Below, in pieces: positions 52,533 to 63,699 of a stretch of DNA of 64,000 nt. The position numbers and the translations under genes are program-made. Origin of the DNA: Citrus sinensis (taxonomy: Eukaryota; Streptophyta; Magnoliopsida; Sapindales; Rutaceae). The notes below the pieces were generated by a model. The model was not told the DNA's origin, did not search any database, and worked only from the letters and a program-made list of their open reading frames with translations. Position 1 is the stretch's first letter; every line of letters starts with the position of its first letter. Where the stretch lies: contig NC_068558.1 in NCBI RefSeq assembly GCF_022201045.2, forward strand, positions 43,923,001-43,987,000, in the 5' to 3' direction.

Positions 52533-55034
52533 ATGGAGACAGGAGGAAGTAGTGCACAAGGGGGTGATATGAGGCTTAACGATTTCGTGACGCTGAGGGA
52601 GATAGCTAGTGAAGCACGGGAAAAAGCCATGTTCGACCGGATGGAACGGATGAAAAAGCAGATGGAGACCTTGACAACCATACTGCATGAGCTGCGGAAC
52701 GAACGAAGGGTAACCTAGGAAGAAAGGGTGAGAGGTGATGGAGTGGCACCAGGTCCCGATAATACGAGGAGAAGTCAGACCACCGGGAGACTTGGTGGTG
52801 AAAGAGGTAACATACCCCTGCGGGGAGAATTCCATAGAGAGGAAGAGCAGTCCCCGGCAAGACAGATTTTTGACGAGGACGATGGGGTGGCGAATGCAGA
52901 AGAAACAGTGCTGAGGCAACATTTACATGATGTAGAGCAAGAGCGGGATCAAGTTGCAGCACGTGACCCTGGTCGTGCAGTGCAGCTGGAGGAGGAGGTG
53001 CGCAGACTAGTGCAGATAATTGACGACATGCAAGGAATGAGCAGAGCTCCTGATTGGAGGATAATGCTGGACGGAGAATCACCGCTCGCAGCAGAGATCA
53101 TGAGGGCAGTTATTCTGAGAGATTTCCGCCTCCCAGACCTTAGATATTCGGGAAGAACTGATCCGTTGGTACACATAGAGCGCTTCAACGACATAACTGG
53201 GGTACAAGGATTATCTCAATCCCAAAGGTGCAGGGTGTTCCCACTATCCCTTGAGGGACGTGCACGAGAGTGGTACATGAAACTTCCTCGGGGCTGCATT
53301 AAAACCTTCGAGCAGATGTGCCAGGAATTTGCAGAGCAGTTTAGTGGGGCAATGGCGCCAGAGGATGACATGATGGAGCTGAAAAGCATGAAACAAGGAG
53401 AGCAAGAAACCCTTCGGGAATTCATCAAGAGGTTTCATCGTGCTGTTCTTGACTTGGGAGCATTCAAGCACCTTCAGGCGTTAAGGGGATTGAAAGAAAG
53501 GGTGAAGATAGGAAGGTTGTGGTACAACTTGAGAAGCCCAGTTATTCAGACGTATGCGGCCGCATACGAGCAGGCTAAGAGAGACATTGAGATTGAAGAG
53601 GAGAAGGCCGCACGGATTAAAACAGACCAGATAAAGGGGTTGGGGAGGAAAGAGAAGAAAGCATTACCAGGGAATGGGCCGATTAGGAGGAGGGATCACC
53701 AGACCTCGGGTAGTGGAGCAGGAGGTCGGGTAACTGCTTACCAGCCTCATCAGAGGCCACCACAGTATCAGCGCAGCAGGGCGCAACCTCCTTGTTCCCC
53801 AGTTCGGGAGCCTTGGAGAAGACATGATTCGGTATATGGTGATCTTCATCAACATCCCCACGGTAGCAGAGGGAGCAGACCAGAAGTACTGCCAACGCCA
53901 CCAACTCAGAACGGAGCAAACAGAGAAAGAGCAGTGCACCTAATCGACCAAAACCAAGACTATGGGCGGTATACTTCCTTGAAGATGTCCTTGGATAAGG
54001 TGTATGAAGCTATAAAGGATCGAGGGCTGCTGTACCTCCCTACCCCAATAACAAAACCATCCAGCAGGAGGGATAGGGGACGCTATTGTAAGTTCTATGG
54101 CACTCATGGCCACACCATAGCAGATTGCAGGGATCTCAAGACACAGGTTGAAGATTTGGTGAGAAATCGGTATTTGGACGAGTTTATAGATGAGACATTC
54201 CCAATGGTAGCATCAACAAGTGAAGGGGAGCAGAGTGACAGGAATTTGAGGCGCGAGCAGCCCACAGTAAGGGTGATAGCCGGGGGCCCAACATTGGCTG
54301 GAGATTCCAACAGGTCGAGGAAGAATTATGCTAGATACGCCATGACCAGCAAAGAGGTATTCTTCAACACCCCAGCAGCCAAACGTGCAAGAGTTAGGCA
54401 AGTGCCAATCATGTGGACAGATAAGGATGAGGAAGGGATTTTATACCCTCATGAGGATGCTTTGCTCATTAAGGCTACTGTTGCTAGCAAGAAGTTTGAC
54501 AAGATATTAGTTGACAAATGGAGCTCAGTTGACGTATTATTTAAGTCAACCCTGGAGGAGATGGGAATAGCAGACCGGAAGCTGGAATATACCAACACCT
54601 CCCTAAAAGGGTTTGGGGGAGGAAAACTGATCCCTCTGGGCATGGTCGAGCTGCCGATCACAATTGGGAGCTCCCCGACAGAAAGGACAATGATGCTGGA
54701 CTTTGTGGTGGTAGACGAAGAAGGTCCTTACCAGATGATCCTAAACTGGCCATTTCTAAGGATGAGTAAAGCAGTGCTGTCCAACCACTATTTGGCTCTG
54801 AAGTACCGAGTGAATGAGATAGTTGGAGTGGTACGAGGAGACCAGAGGATCGCAAGAAGCTGCTACTCCTCGACAGCAAGGGAAGCAATGCAGATAACAT
54901 CCCTCGATACCCGAGTGAAAAACAAGAACGGCAGACAAGAACCTGTAGAGGATCTGGAAATAGTAAGCCTGGGACCAGAGAATCCGAGAAAGACGATCAG
55001 AATCGGGTCGAGACTTAAGGGAGAGCAAAAGTAG
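52533..55034 (+). pseudogene. Tat element gag-protease region
   Basis: One reading frame, interrupted by a TAG at 52716-52718 and closed by a TAG at 55032-55034. A coiled-coil-rich N-terminus is followed by the retrotransposon Gag domain (FNDITGVQGLSQSQRCRVFP, AREWYMKLPRGCIKTFEQM, QGEQETLREFIKRFHRAV). A basic linker and a zinc-knuckle-like CKFYGTHGHTIADC come next. The aspartic protease region follows: the expected D-x-G-S-S active site reads D-K-W-S-S (54513-54527), so the catalytic glycine is lost. A Gag-like ORF of this size is normal for Tat elements. It would form the particle and mature proteins in an active copy; this one is defective. Confidence 0.9.
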
Positions 55035-58000
55035 GAGTTGGTGAAATGCTTACAGGCTCATGCAGATGTGTTTGCTTGGACACACGAAGACATGCCAGGG
55101 ATTGATCCTGAGGTAGCATGTCATAAGTTGGCAATAAAGAAAGGTGCTCGGGCAGTACGGCAGAAGAGGATGTGCTTCAACCAGGAGAGGTATGAGGCCA
55201 TAAATGGCGAAGTGGAGAAGCTCTTGAGAGCAGGGTTCATTCGAGAAGTCAATTACCCTGAATGGATATCGAATGTGGTGTTGGTAAAGAAAGCAAATGG
55301 CAAGTGGAGGATGTGTGTGGACTTCACAGACCTTAACAAGGCGTGCCCAAAAGACAGATTTCCTTTACCAAAGATCGATCAGCTAGTAGATTCAACGGCT
55401 GGACACGGTCTGCTCAGTTTCATGGACGCGTTCTCGGGATACAACCAAATCCCCATGTACGAGCAGGATGAGGAGAACACGGCTTTCATCACTAACCAGG
55501 GTTTGTTCTGTTACAGGGTAATGCCATTTGGTCTAAAAAATGTTGGGGCCACCTATCAGAGGCTGGTGAACAAAGTCTTTAAGCCATTGATCGGGAAAAC
55601 CATGGAGGTGTACGTGGATGACATGATCACCAAATCTAAAATCCTGAAGGAACATGTCAGACACCTCGAGGAGACCTACGGGCTTTTGAGGAAGTATAAG
55701 ATGAAGCTCAACCCGGAGAAGTGCGCTTTTGGGGTCGAGTCAGGGAAATTCCTTGGATTCATGGTGAGCCATAGAAGGATTGAAGCAAATCCCGAGAAAA
55801 TCCAGGCAATTGTGCAGATGAGGTCTCCTCGTAACTTGAAGGAAATGCAGAGCCTCACGGGGAGGTTGGTGGCGTTGAGCAGATTCATATCCAAGGCTAC
55901 AGATAAGTGTCAGCCATTCTTTCAAGTGATAAGGAGGGGGAAGAAAACAAAATGGACACCAGAATGCGAGGAAGCCTTCCAGAACTTGAAGCAGTACTTG
56001 CAGCAAGCTCCACTGCTGTCCACACCGAGGGATGGGGACAAGTTATATCTGTATTTGGCGGTATCGGATCGAGCCGCCAGTTCTGTTCTGGTGAGAGAGG
56101 AAGAAGGAGTTCAGTATCCGATATACTACACCAGCAAGGCCCTGCTCGACGTTGAGACCAGATACCCACCGTTGGAGAAATGGGCACTTGCCCTTGTAGT
56201 TGCGGCTCGGAAGTTGAGGCCATATTTTCAAGCATTCTCAGTCTCGGTAATAACAAACCAGTCATTGCGTCAAACTCTGCACAAGCCAGATGCTTCTGGT
56301 CGGCTCGTCAAGTGGGCTATAGAGCTGAGCGAGTTCAACATAGACTACAAACCCTGAGCAACGATAAAGGCTCAGGCAATGGCCGACTTCTTAGCAGAAT
56401 TCACAGAGCCTGAAGTGTGTTTAGACCAGCAAGATGTAGTTACAGACAGTGGCGAAGCTCAAGTATAGCAGATGTCTGTGGATGGGTCGTCAGGGGAGCA
56501 GGGTTCAGGAGCAGGGATTGTATTGGAAGGCCCTGAGGGAGAGGAGATCTCTTATGCTGTAAAGTTAGAATTCGCAGCCACCAATAACCAGGCAGAGTAT
56601 GAAGCCTTGATAGCAGGATTGGAGTTGGCTAAGGCCGTGAAAGCAGATAAGGTGAAGATCAGAATTGATTCCCAGCTGGTCGCGAATCATATCAGTGAAA
56701 GATTTCAACCAAGATAGGAGAAGATGGAACAGTATTTGAAGATAGTCAGGCAGATGATGGGAAAATTTGAAGCAGTGGAGGTGATATAAATCCCCAGAGA
56801 GCAGAATAGTCGAGCAGATATTTTGGCCAGGATGGCAGCGGTAGCAGACCCAAAAATGCCAAAGTCGATCCCTCTAGAGGTGAAGTCCAGCCCGAGCATC
56901 GAGCAGAATCTGGGGGTATTGCAGATAGAACAAAAATGCACGTGGATGGACCCGATAACTTCATACCTTAGAGACAGGGTATTGCCACCAAATAAGCTGC
57001 GGGCTCGGAAGATTAGAGCCCAGGCCTCGAGATACATGATGATTGACGGGGTACTGTATCGGCGAGGGTATACACTATCTTTCCTTCGGTGTTTGGATGA
57101 GGACGACGCAGATTACGTTCTAAGAGAAATACATGAAGGAATTTGCGGAAATCATTCTGGTGGGAGGTGCCTGGCCCACAAGGCTCTAAGGCAAGGATAT
57201 TTCTGGCCGACAATGCACCAGGATGCACAAGAGAAGACCAGGAGCTGTGTAAGCTGCCAGAGTTTTGCAAGTTTCTCCAACCAACCACCAGAGAAGCTCA
57301 CCTCTATTGCCTCCCCTTGGCCATTTGCTCAATGGGGGATTGATCTGATCGGCCCGCTGCCAAAGGGACGAGGAGCAGCAACGCATGCCATAGTTGCCAT
57401 AGATTACTTCACGAAGTGGATTGAGGTCGAAGCCCTTAGCAGGATCACAGAGAAGAAAACAACAGACTTTGTGTGGAGAAACATGGTATGTCGATACGGG
57501 ATCCCATATGCCCTGGTAACGGATAATGGCAGGCAGTTCGATAATCACAGCTTCAGGGATTTCTGCCAGAACCTCGGGATAAAGCTGAAGTATTGCTCGC
57601 CTGCTCATCCCCAATCGAATGGACAAGTAGAAGCAGCCAACAAGACAATCAAGAGGCTTTTGAAAACCAGGCTTGGAGCAAAAAAGGGTGCATGGGTTGA
57701 TGAGCTGTCAGGTGTGCTATGGGCATACAGAACAACCCACAAAACAGCAACTGGGAAGACACCGTTCGCCCTGGCTTTCGGACATGAAGCGGTCGTGCCA
57801 GCTGAGATAGGAACGACCACGCACCGAACAGATTATTTCAATGAGCAGGATAACGACGAGTAGATGTGTCTGAATCTTGATCTGCTAACGGAAAAGAGGG
57901 AGCAAGCAGCTGGTCGATCTGCCATTTACCAGCAAAGGGTTGCTCGTTATTATAACCAAAAGGTGAATATACGGCAGTTCAAGGTCGGAGATTGGGTGTT

Positions 58001-58178
58001 AAGGAAAGTGAATCAGAACACCAAAGACTCGACTCAAGGAGTGCTCGGTCCAAATTGGGAGGGGCCGTATAGAGTCAAGCAGCTAGTTGGACCAGGAGCT
58101 TACAAGCTGGTTCGCATGGATGGCCACGAGGTGAAGCGCTCATGGAACGCAGCACATCTCAGGAAATATTTCCAGTAA
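55035..58178 (+). pseudogene. Tat element pol: RT, RNase H, archaeal RNase H, integrase
   Basis: It continues in the same frame as gag. The reverse transcriptase is intact by eye, with PEWISNVVLVKKANGKWRMC, MPFGLKN and catalytic YVDD (55611-55622). The Ty3-type RNase H follows to about 56350. The archaeal-type second RNase H (56472-56717) has VDGSSGEQGSGAG and NNQAEYEALIAGL. Integrase has an HHCC zinc finger (about 57130-57270), a DDE core with GIDLIGPLP, VTDNGRQFD and SNGQVEAANKT, and a C-terminal basic domain (FKVGDWVLRKV, GPYRVKQLVGPGAYKL). In-frame stops lie at 56355 (TGA), 56466 (TAG), 56715 (TAG), 56787 (TAA) and 57861 (TAG), with no frameshift. Confidence 0.93.
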
Positions 58179-58310
58179 GAGTCGTTAATATTTCCAAATT
58201 CTTTCTGTTCGTAGTTACTGTTATTTATTTTATGTCCAAACAATTTCGTGTAAGTTGAATCCTGCAATTAATGGAACGTCGAGGAACTTCATTCACTTGA
58301 AACTGTGAAA
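58179..58310 (+). other. Tat element post-pol spacer
   Basis: Non-coding stretch between the integrase stop and the tandem array. No feature seen. Confidence 0.5.
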
Positions 58311-58990
58311 AGTCACTAAGGCATGCAAAGGCTCACCAAGTCTCAAAGCCTGTTTATGGCGAGACAGAAGCCAAGCATGCCAGGATCTGCTCGACCGCGC
58401 GAAAGCGAGCAGAATCCCCAAGCATCGAAGAAGTCACTAAGGCATGCAAAGGCTCACCAAGTCTCAAAGCCTGTTTATGGCGAGACAGAAGCCAAGCATG
58501 CCAGGATCTGCTCGACCGCGCGAAGGCGAGCAGAATCCCCAAGCATCGAAGAAGTCACTAAGGCATGCAAAGGCTCACCAGGTCTCAAAGCCTGTTTATG
58601 GCGAGACAGAAGCCAAGCATGCCAGGATCTGCTCGACCGCGCGAAGGCGAGCAGAATCCCCAAGCATCGAAGAAGTCACTAAGGCATGCAAAGGCTCACC
58701 AAGTCTCAAAGCCTGTTTATGGCGAGACAGAAGCCAAGTATGCCAGGATCTGCTCGACCGCGCGAAGGCGAGCAGAATCCCCAAGCATCGAAGAAGTCAC
58801 TAAGGCATGCAAAGGCTCACCAAGTCTCAAAGCCAGTTTACGGCGAGACAGAAGCCAAGCATGCCAGGATCTGCTCGACCGCGCGAAGGCGAGCAGAATC
58901 CCAAGCATTGAAAAATTTCCTAAGGCACGTGGCAAAACCACATGCCAGAACCTGCTCAACCAGACGAAGACGAGCAGATTCTCAAACGAA
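58311..58990 (+). repeat. 121-bp tandem array in the Tat element 3' region
   Basis: Five near-identical 121-bp units (starts of AAGGCATGC at 58318, 58439, 58560, 58681, 58802) are followed by a degenerate partial sixth to about 58990. Units differ at only a few positions. Each contains the inverted pair CTGCTCGACCGCGCGAA.GCG and GAGCAG. Since 121 is not a multiple of three, the apparent ORFs across it are artefacts. Such arrays between pol and the 3' LTR are known in Tat elements and can seed satellite DNA. Confidence 0.97.
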
Positions 58991-59157
58991 AAATAACCCA
59001 TGATTACAACACAAGAAGTAATAAAAAACATTTTTATTAATTTGTTAATAATTAACAGAGCAGATAATCTTTACAAACATAGTTCATTACAATATAAGAA
59101 ATACATCAAGAAGATGGAGGATCAGTAAGCCGAGTAGCATCAGTTGGCTGGACCTCC

Positions 59158-61131
59158 TCAAGTGCGGGGGGGGGGGGGGGTATCACCAGTTGCGTCCGGG
59201 GGGGTGCTCGCCCCGCCAGCGTCAACAGGAACTGCACGAGGAGGAGAGTTTTCCTCCTCAATCACGATCGGCTCTACCCCTTCGGCATTTTCCATGGCCG
59301 CCTCCTCGTCCATATGTTGAGCAACACCAGCTGCAAGATCATCCATCTTCAGATCAGGGTGCTGCTTTCCGAGGACGGCCATGATACAACGATAAGAATG
59401 CCAAAGTCTCTAGTCATACTGATTGTTGGCTTCCCTCTCCAAGTTTTCGAGCTGAGCCTCATACATAGCCTTCTGCCTTCGCAGATCCTCCTTGACCTTG
59501 TTCAGCTCCTCCTCGAGGGTAATGGCTTTTGCTTGAGCAAGAGATTCTTGCTCCATCAACTTGAGGTTCTCAACATTCAGCTCCCTTGCTTTCTTCTCGG
59601 CAACGTCAGCTCTGGTCGTCGCCGATTGAATATCCTCCTTCATCTTCCGGTCGTAGCGTCCAACCTTGGCCTTGTAGTAGGTGGTCATGCAGTTGAGATG
59701 GAAAGCGCTGTACTACATGGCTCCCACCAGCTCGCCTAAGGTGCAGCCATCAAAATCCTCGAGGTCTTTCTTGCTCACGAGTTTGGAAAGCTCGTTGAGA
59801 TAGGGGGCCAAGTGCTCTGCTCAGTTGTCAGGTAGATGAGACCGAGGCCCAACAGGAGGAGAAGAGGAAGCAGGATCAGTGGCAGCTCCACTAATTTCTC
59901 CGGCTTTGGCAGGAGGAGGAGGCAAAGTCTTCAAGGGAGAGACCTGCTGCACGATGTTGGCCTGCTTTGCAGCAGGAGCGTCCTTACTCTGGTCGCTCTT
60001 CGTGGCTGGAGGACGAGAACGTTTCCTGGTTAGAGCCCCAATCACAGCGTCCTCCATCTTATGGTCAGGAAGTATCAAGCGAGACTCGAGGAAGTTGTAC
60101 GTAGTTAGCAGTTCTCGGCTCGGGCAGAAATTAGCCAGTACAGCCTCGACCCGTTTAAGCTGGTCAGGTGTGAGCGGGAAGTGAACACCCCAAGAACCTG
60201 CAACACAAACAAACTCTTAGTTAGGGACAAACCAGTAAAGTGCACACAAGAAGAGAGATAAGACATCTAATACGAGCAGGCGACCTGGAACCACGAAACG
60301 GGGTGGGACGCGATAATCCTGCCCATCGACCTGAGCAAATTGACCCCAGGGACCCCCAGCAAAGAAGAACTTTTTCTTCCAATTCCCACCACCACCAGTG
60401 GGGAGGTTGGTAATGGGTTTCCTGGCCTTAGTACTTGATTGGAAGTAATACCAACCAGCATCTTTGGGGCTACTTTTCAGCTGGTACAGATGCTTCACTT
60501 CATCAACTGTGGGCTCGCTTTGGCAACATCTGTCCCACAATATATACAGACCAGAGAGCACCCTCCACCCGTTGGGGTTCAGCTGACCAGGAGCTAGATT
60601 GAGCCCGTGGAGTATGCGAGCAAAATAGGGTTGCAAGGGGCACCTCAGCCCAGACTTAAAGCTTTCCAGAAACAGGGTAACATACCCCCTAGGAGGCCGG
60701 CTAGGCATATCTTTCTTTCCTGGGACCTTAAGAAGAATTTCACCAGGAATACTATACCTAAGTCGAAGGTCATCCAGCTCGTTGAATGTAGTCGTGCAGG
60801 TCATGTAGTCAATAGCATAATCCCGCGACAAGGCTCTACCTCCAACTGTTGTACCCCCTTCTGGTCGCGGGGTTCCCGGTGAAGATCCCTCACCAGAATC
60901 ATCCCTTTGATCTGCACTTAGGGTGTCTTCCGATCCAGAAGGTCCCTCCCCACCACTACTTCCGCTCGTGGAGGTTGTTTGAGGGGACATCCTCCTAGTG
61001 TTAGTGCCAACACTAGATCTAATGGGCTTTAAGGGGATCCTGGGGTCAAAAGCAGGATCGGTGAGCAGACTAGGCAGGAAGTCCAACTCATCGTTGTCAA
61101 CCTCAATGACCTTCTCTTTGCCTTTCGACAT
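59158..61131 (-). pseudogene. antisense ORF of the Tat element, spliced, Transposase_28-type
   Basis: Runs against gag-pol. Exon 1 is 60285-61131 (ATG at 61131, MSKGKEKVIEVDNDELDFLP). A canonical 87-bp intron at 60198-60284 has donor GTCGCC, branch-like CTAAC, a pyrimidine tract and acceptor TTGCAG. Exon 2 continues in phase from 60197 to a stop at 59158. The N-terminal part is acidic and Ser/Pro-rich. The core (RYSIPGEILLKVPGKKDMPS, GYVTLFLESFKSGLRCPLQP, LNLAPGQLNPNGWRVLSGLY) fits the plant putative gypsy-type transposon family (Transposase_28). The C-terminal part is a coiled coil (KKARELNVENLKLMEQES) and a proline-rich tail with a long C-run. In-frame stops lie at 59821 (TGA), 59713 (TAG) and 59410 (TAG). 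Function unknown; possibly nuclear or structural. Confidence 0.8.
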
Positions 61132-61568
61132 TCCCTAAGCTCTAACCACAACACCACCAGCAACTACTACCCAAGTAAAGAAAAAAGAAATTATCTACAA
61201 CTAACCAAGACCGAGAAAATAGAAGAAATACCTGAAGCGGGGACTTGGTCAGAGAGAGACAGCGATGAAAGCTGTAATGCCGAGTTTCGTTCGTCGGAGA
61301 GACAAGAAGAGAGAAAAAGGCGAGTTCGTGTTTGAAGATTTTAGGTTTTTCTTACTGAGAAGCAAACTCTTGGGCTGCCAGCATTTAATGACGCGTATTC
61401 CAAGAACCTTGTAACCGTAAGTTTGAAATTCAAATGGAGCGGTAGATCTCTGCCACCTCACCTCATCCGCAATTAAATGCGACACGACTCTTGGCAGCCT
61501 TTTCCAGTCCCACGCGAGCAAGAGCTATTGAGTTTCTACTGCTGATCCATTACATTACCCAACATCAG

Positions 61569-61583
61569 AAACTGGGGGACCGG
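61569..61583 (+). promoter_or_regulatory. polypurine tract of the Tat element
   Basis: AAACTGGGGGACCGG lies directly before the 3' LTR, where plus-strand DNA synthesis is primed. It is G-rich though not purely purine. Confidence 0.6.
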
Positions 61584-62216
61584 TGTTTGAGGGAAATACA
61601 TCGAGGAGACCAGACGTGATGAGCAGGTGTTTGGTGGCGGAGTTCTGCGAGCAGGAATATTCTCCTCGTCCACGAATATGCCATTCGCGAGGCCGAATTC
61701 CTGTTAGAGGCATAAGGTCATTCCTGCTAAGGGTCGAGGCGAGGAGACCCGGTCAACGGCAGTTGGCAAGACGTGCCTTCCTATCCGAGAATCAAGGCAC
61801 GAGGTCCATCTCCATTTGCCCACAATGACGACAATGGGGCATCCACATCCGAGGGTGGGGAGAATAACGGGCGTAAACTGCGGAAGATCGGGACTCAGAG
61901 GAAGCCTATAAAAAGGTAGCCAACAAAGGTAAAAGGGTTAGATTTTTTGCTATTTGAACTAAGAAAAGAGAGAACTGGAGGGTCTGAGATTAGTGAAAAG
62001 CCATAAGATCCGTGGCAAGCGTTCCCAGAACCTTCATATCTGACTTGAGCGTCGGAGGGTTTACGCCGGAAAAACAACCGGCGTGCTCTGACCTGATTCT
62101 GTGGACGCAGGGATACTTAGAGAAGAAAGCGTACAAGGAGAGATCCTGATCGAGGTGAGGTTGATCGAGCAGACATCCTGGTCATTGGAAGGCGTAACCA
62201 GAATCTCGCATCAACA
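61584..62216 (+). repeat. 3' LTR of the Tat element
   Basis: 633 bp, same ends as the 5' LTR, with a TATA-type CTATAAAAAGG at about 61907-61917. It is followed by the AAAGG target duplication. Confidence 0.95.
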
Positions 62217-63699
62217 AAAGGGTTCTGCTTAAGTTACAACCTTTGTAACTTATTGCAAAATATGCAAAAACTAATAACATGACAGTGGCAAAGGTAAAAA
62301 CGAAAGTGCGCAGTATATTCCCGGTATTCAGTTCCTATACTGCACTAATCTTATCTTTGACCATCCATGGTGTTAAGTATCGGCAACCACTTTCAGTGGT
62401 GAGTTATTTTTGAGAACTTCTAAATATCAAGGACCCTATAGGTTACTATCAGCACCACTCTTCAGTCTTTTTCACTCTTGGTTGATTCTTTTGAGTCTGA
62501 GAAAGAACCCACCCATGTGGTAGAATCCCAAAAATCAGGACATGTATTAGATACTCTTGGGTCTGGGCACCAAAACAAACTGATTTCCCGTCTTTATCAT
62601 AGATGCCCGGGGCGGGAGACCAGTGACCAAATTTTGGCACCCTTAGCCTTAGCCTTTCGGTCTTTGGATAGGAGGAGCTCATAGCTTGGTTAGTTGCAGC
62701 CTATCATTATGAATCCCAAAATAAATGTATGGTAAGCAAAAGTTGCTTCTTACTTGAAAAATCAAGGAATTGGTGTGAAACTGTCGGGCCCATGGGTTGA
62801 ATGCAATTGCAACTCGGTCCGAATTCAGCCACAAATTCAAATAAGAGAGAGCCGGTGAACTAACCAAAGTAAGAGATAGAAGAAACCAATAATATGTATG
62901 TACGTATATAAAAATAATAAAATAAAGCCAAGAGCATCAGTTGCTTCCAGCTCCACTGATTCTAGCTTTTTCAGAATAATTAAGATATTCTTTATAATGT
63001 ACACGGGGAGTTCAAATTCAAGAACCCAAATGATGAAAAACTGGCATTGATCAATTACTAATAAGAAGATTACATTCTACGCAAAAGACTAAGTTATATG
63101 TACAGGTCAGCGCCACATTAATATATCTAATTGGTTTTGATCTTGACCCCGTGAAACCGTCCAATTAATTGCCTTGAGCAGTTGAGCTAGGTAACCAACC
63201 AGCCGTAATCCCCCGAAATATGAAATATTGCGTGTCCCACCACATTTCATTTTTGAACTTTCAAAATTTTAATGAGACTTAATACAGTCAAGCCCATCGC
63301 CTTTTGTATGGCTGCCATCTAATACTGCCAGCGCCGGGTGCCAGACGTGGTGTCTGGTGGTGACTATTCCACGTGCTACTCTCAATCTAATCTTCAAATC
63401 TTGTCAGAACATGACTGACTGTCACTGAATCTCATATTTTTCCACCAAATGAATTTTTTTATCGCACTCACTGTCGCTTACTTTTACTTAACACCTCTGC
63501 TCATACCTGATGCTGCCACGCCCCATGGACAATCATATCCGTAGTTCTTTTCCATTTGTTAGAAATCCACGTGCCTCTCTCATAAACACACATTTAAACT
63601 CCCCTTAACGCCTAAAAGGCTATCAATTATCATTGGGAGGCGGCTCAAGACTGACATTGGGGACAAAACTTTGAGCCAGCATTCTAGTTGATCTAGATT
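62217..63699 (-). other. flank with a possible NOI/RIN4-like motif, otherwise unassigned
   Basis: On the minus strand, 62682-62449 is open and contains RLRVPKFGHWSPAPG. VPKFGxW is the signature of the NOI domain of RIN4-type immune regulators, but the downstream Y-T-x-x-F part is not evident. An overlapping frame after a good acceptor (GGTGCCCAG) encodes DPRVSNTCPDFWDSTTWVGS and a Lys/Ser-rich end with a stop near 62466. I cannot build a consistent gene model. Two ACGTG motifs (63370, 63567) occur. The rest has no feature. Confidence 0.2.

Larger units (their letters stand above)
51825..62216 (+). mobile_element. complete Ty3/gypsy Tat-lineage LTR retrotransposon
   Basis: 10,392 bp. LTRs at 51825-52455 and 61584-62216 both start TGTTTGAGGGAAATACATCG and end CGCATCAACA. 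The flanking target duplication is AAAGG (51820-51824 and 62217-62221). Order: 5' LTR, primer-binding site, gag-protease, RT-RNase H, second archaeal-type RNase H, integrase, 121-bp tandem array, antisense ORF, purine tract, 3' LTR. The second RNase H before integrase identifies the Tat lineage; the antisense ORF fits Retand-like members. The coding regions carry seven in-frame stops in the sense frame and three in the antisense frame, so this copy is not autonomous. The element is visibly more GC-rich than its surroundings. About eleven substitutions and one 2-bp indel separate the LTRs (about 1.7%), indicating recent insertion. Confidence 0.96.

Noticed and set aside
52229..53082. Long minus-strand ORFs (150, 158 and 188 codons) opposite gag
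   Set aside because: They are shadows of the GC-rich gag frame, without domains or splice context.
58323..59003. Overlapping plus-strand ORFs of 105-143 codons with repeating peptide
   Set aside because: They are produced by the 121-bp tandem array (121 is not divisible by 3, so all frames look alike) and have no domain.
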